NCBI RefSeq assembly: GCF_002093115.1
Contig: NZ_NAAD01000003.1
Location: 124,001-188,000, forward strand
Length of the DNA: 64,000 nucleotides
Direction of reading: 5' to 3'
DNA from: Geothermobacter hydrogeniphilus
GTDB lineage: Bacteria; Desulfobacterota; Desulfuromonadia; Desulfuromonadales; Geothermobacteraceae
How positions within the stretch are numbered: position 1 is the stretch's first letter; each line of letters opens with the position of its first letter. The notes beneath the pieces are model-generated. The model ran no database searches and was not told the origin of the DNA. It saw only the letters and a program-made list of their open reading frames with translations. Positions 62,527 to 64,000 of this stretch are shown one piece after another. A program made the position numbers and the translations under genes.

Positions 62527-62829
62527 ATAAGCATCCTGCCGTTCGCGGCTGATGGCGTCGTCGAGGTTGGCCGGGGGAAAGTGGTGGGTATGCGGTTGGG
62601 GCTTGCGGGTCGGGTGAGATGACTGCCGCCGGACGTCGATCCAGGGGCGGAACCTGTCGACGATCAATCCCGCCAGGATAATGCCGACGGCAAAGACTCC
62701 CAGTCCGAGGAGTCCGTTCAGGACGACGAAAAAAGCCATTTCGCCAAAGTTGAATGCTGTCGGTTCGGCCGCCATGGCGGCGGCGGGAAGTGCTGCCGTT
62801 ATCAGGGTCGCAATGGCAATCGTTTTCAT
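62524..62829 (-). CDS. Small exported or membrane protein
   Basis: 101 residues from ATG 62829 with an AAGGAGG site. An Ala-rich signal-like start (MKTIAIATLITAALPAAAMA) is followed by a single strong membrane helix (FFVVLNGLLGLGVFAVGII), a short basic loop and a His-rich, unstructured cytoplasmic tail (KPQPHTHHFPPANLDDAI). No family recognised. The stop codon is part of a heptamer array. Confidence 0.7.
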   Translation of the reverse strand: MKTIAIATLITAALPAAAMAAEPTAFNFGEMAFFVVLNGLLGLGVFAVGIILAGLIVDRFRPWIDVRRQSSHPTRKPQPHTHHFPPANLDDAISRERQDAY

Positions 62830-62902
62830 GTTGTCCTCCTTCGACGGGCGGCTGTTCATGGGCTGCCGCCCGACCGGCGTCGGCCGCCGGTTGGGTTGAA
62901 TG

Positions 62903-62916
62903 CCTGAATCAGTGAG
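62903..62916 (+). repeat. Third copy of the CCTGAATCAGTGAG 14-mer
   Basis: Identical to the terminal repeat at 37406. It lies upstream of the small membrane protein gene, without an inverted partner in view. Confidence 0.6.
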
Positions 62917-63039
62917 TACGGACGCAAGGCTAATCGTTTTCAGGATTGTTGCGTAGGGGCGTTCCGGCAGCAAATGGTTGCAGAGTCGCCGGCTTTGCCC
63001 TGTGGCGATGCACAGCGGAGGAGGGCGGGTTTTATGGAC

Positions 63040-63657
63040 TTAATTGCCGATTTTCTTCAGCTGCCGGTCGTGCAGCCTGCTTAAGCACAACAATCCGGCA
63101 ATGGCTCCCAGCAGCGCCAGTCCCATGTCGGATTGAGTGTCCCATATGTAGCCTTGCGTGCCTAAAAAGGCTTCCGCATTTTCACCTGTGGCAAGAGCGA
63201 CCCACCATTCGATCAATTCGTAAAACGCGCTGAAGCCCAGACAGAAAGAGATGATGAAAAACGCCTGCCACGCTGACCCCCGAATAATGTTTTTTCTCAC
63301 CACGATTTCTCTGGCCACCAGCGCGGGGACAAAACCCTGGGCGAAGTGCCCGAGCTTGTCATAGTTATTCCTTGACCATCCCAGGATGTCCTTCAATGAA
63401 TCAAAGAACGGAACTTCCGCGTAGGTGTAATGCCCGCCAATCATAAGAATGACACTGTGGATGAGTATTAATGTGTAGACCAGAGGAGTCAATCGAAACG
63501 AATTGTATGTAAACAGCAAAACCAGTGCGGCAATGATGGCGGGGACAACTTCAAGAAACCAGGTAAAGTGATCTTTTGGATTTATCCCGGACCACACCAA
63601 TGCCGCAATAAAGATAGCGGTCCAAAGGTATTTAATTTTCACGTCATTTCTTGTCAT
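63040..63657 (-). CDS. YjdF-family (DUF2238) inner-membrane protein
   Basis: 205 residues from ATG 63657 (MTRNDVKIKYLWTAIF). Six membrane helices with the family landmarks YNSFRLTPLVYTLI, GWSRNNYDKLGHFAQGFVPA and a C-terminal DTQSDMGLALLGAI. Function of this family is unknown. AT-richer than the window average. A TTG 39 bases upstream is a weaker alternative start. Confidence 0.88.
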   Translation of the reverse strand: MTRNDVKIKYLWTAIFIAALVWSGINPKDHFTWFLEVVPAIIAALVLLFTYNSFRLTPLVYTLILIHSVILMIGGHYTYAEVPFFDSLKDILGWSRNNYDKLGHFAQGFVPALVAREIVVRKNIIRGSAWQAFFIISFCLGFSAFYELIEWWVALATGENAEAFLGTQGYIWDTQSDMGLALLGAIAGLLCLSRLHDRQLKKIGN

Positions 63658-63703
63658 AATCGTTAACGTCGCTGGTGATAAGTATGATGCGAGCAATTTG
63701 TTG

Positions 63704-63994
63704 CTACTCTTCGATCAGCTTTATTCCACATTGAGGGCAGAATTTCGGCAATTTCAAGCCAAGGTAGAGTCTTCCCAGGTGTCCATTGCATGAAGGACAT
63801 CGCCAGATGCGCACGTGTACAATCAACGCCCATATAAATGCGGCAACAAGCAAAACTGCCGTCATCGTCTTTGACAGACTTCTGTAGCACGCCATGAGAC
63901 TGACAGTACCAATGATGACACCGAAGATAACAGCGAATCGGGTTAACCTTCTTCGTCGTGCTTCGAACTCGGCAATGATTTCATCTTCGCCCAT
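63704..63994 (-). CDS. Small membrane protein with C-terminal zinc ribbon
   Basis: 96 residues: a charged N-terminal helix (EIIAEFEARRRRLTRF), two membrane helices and a CPSCNGHLG...FCPQCGIKL zinc ribbon in the last 35 residues. The ATG lies 6 bases inside the right edge of the window, so the ribosome-binding site and regulation cannot be seen. It is upstream of the YjdF-family gene on the same strand. Confidence 0.75.
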   Translation of the reverse strand: MGEDEIIAEFEARRRRLTRFAVIFGVIIGTVSLMACYRSLSKTMTAVLLVAAFIWALIVHVRIWRCPSCNGHLGRLYLGLKLPKFCPQCGIKLIEE

Positions 63995-64000
63995 AACGCT

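Overview
The window is about 60% GC and reads as a chromosomal segment of a Desulfuromonadia-type bacterium (Geobacter / Desulfuromonas / Pelobacter relatives). The inference rests on a large c-type cytochrome mixing CxxCH with CX4CH motifs, a full selenocysteine locus, abundant intergenic palindromes and heptamer repeats, and Fe-S/hemerythrin genes behind FNR-like sites. No rRNA gene, CRISPR array, transposase, integrase or prophage is visible.

Layout. 1-16.4 kb is a compact division and cell wall cluster on the + strand: ftsL (partial), ftsI, murE, murF, mraY, murD, ftsW, murG, murC, murB, ddl, ftsQ, ftsA, ftsZ, with many ATGA overlaps. A 0.7-kb repeat-rich gap ends in a terminator. At 17-25 kb come a radical SAM protein and then an outer-membrane barrel, a five-heme lipoprotein, a roughly 1317-residue multiheme lipoprotein and a 19-codon peptide gene ending HPC. 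This block is a candidate electron conduit with an attached small peptide. tatA converges on it.

25.5-28.3 kb carries a MoxR-type AAA+ ATPase, a VWA protein with a decayed metallopeptidase motif, and a small partner. 28.7-34.6 kb (- strand) holds selA, selB, a Cys-rich micro-ORF, hipBA with a phased operator array, and selC (tRNA-Sec) with a duplicated 3' end and a long palindrome in its leader. 34.6-40.9 kb has rlmD, ispG, an MscS channel, a polyphosphate glucokinase-like ROK protein and small exported or HEAT-repeat proteins. 41-46.8 kb is sulfate activation (a DUF2061-APS-kinase-like protein, cysD, cysNC fusion, cysQ) followed by galE.

46.9-64 kb is mixed: an aminotransferase, a TraB-like membrane protein, a peroxiredoxin-like selenoprotein with in-frame UGA, a polyferredoxin behind an FNR-like site, a RelA/SpoT-domain protein, a CNB-domain protein divergent from sodC, an MBL-fold hydrolase, a three-gene probable nitrosative-stress unit behind a second FNR-like site, an RND exporter, queF and small membrane proteins.

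Two genome-scale patterns stand out. First, 120-190-bp imperfect palindromes mostly begin within a few bases of a stop codon. Second, tandem arrays with a 7-base unit, of unrelated sequence but the same period, also abut stop codons and sometimes supply them. The sel genes and the UGA-containing peroxiredoxin form a coherent selenoprotein system, though selD is not in view.
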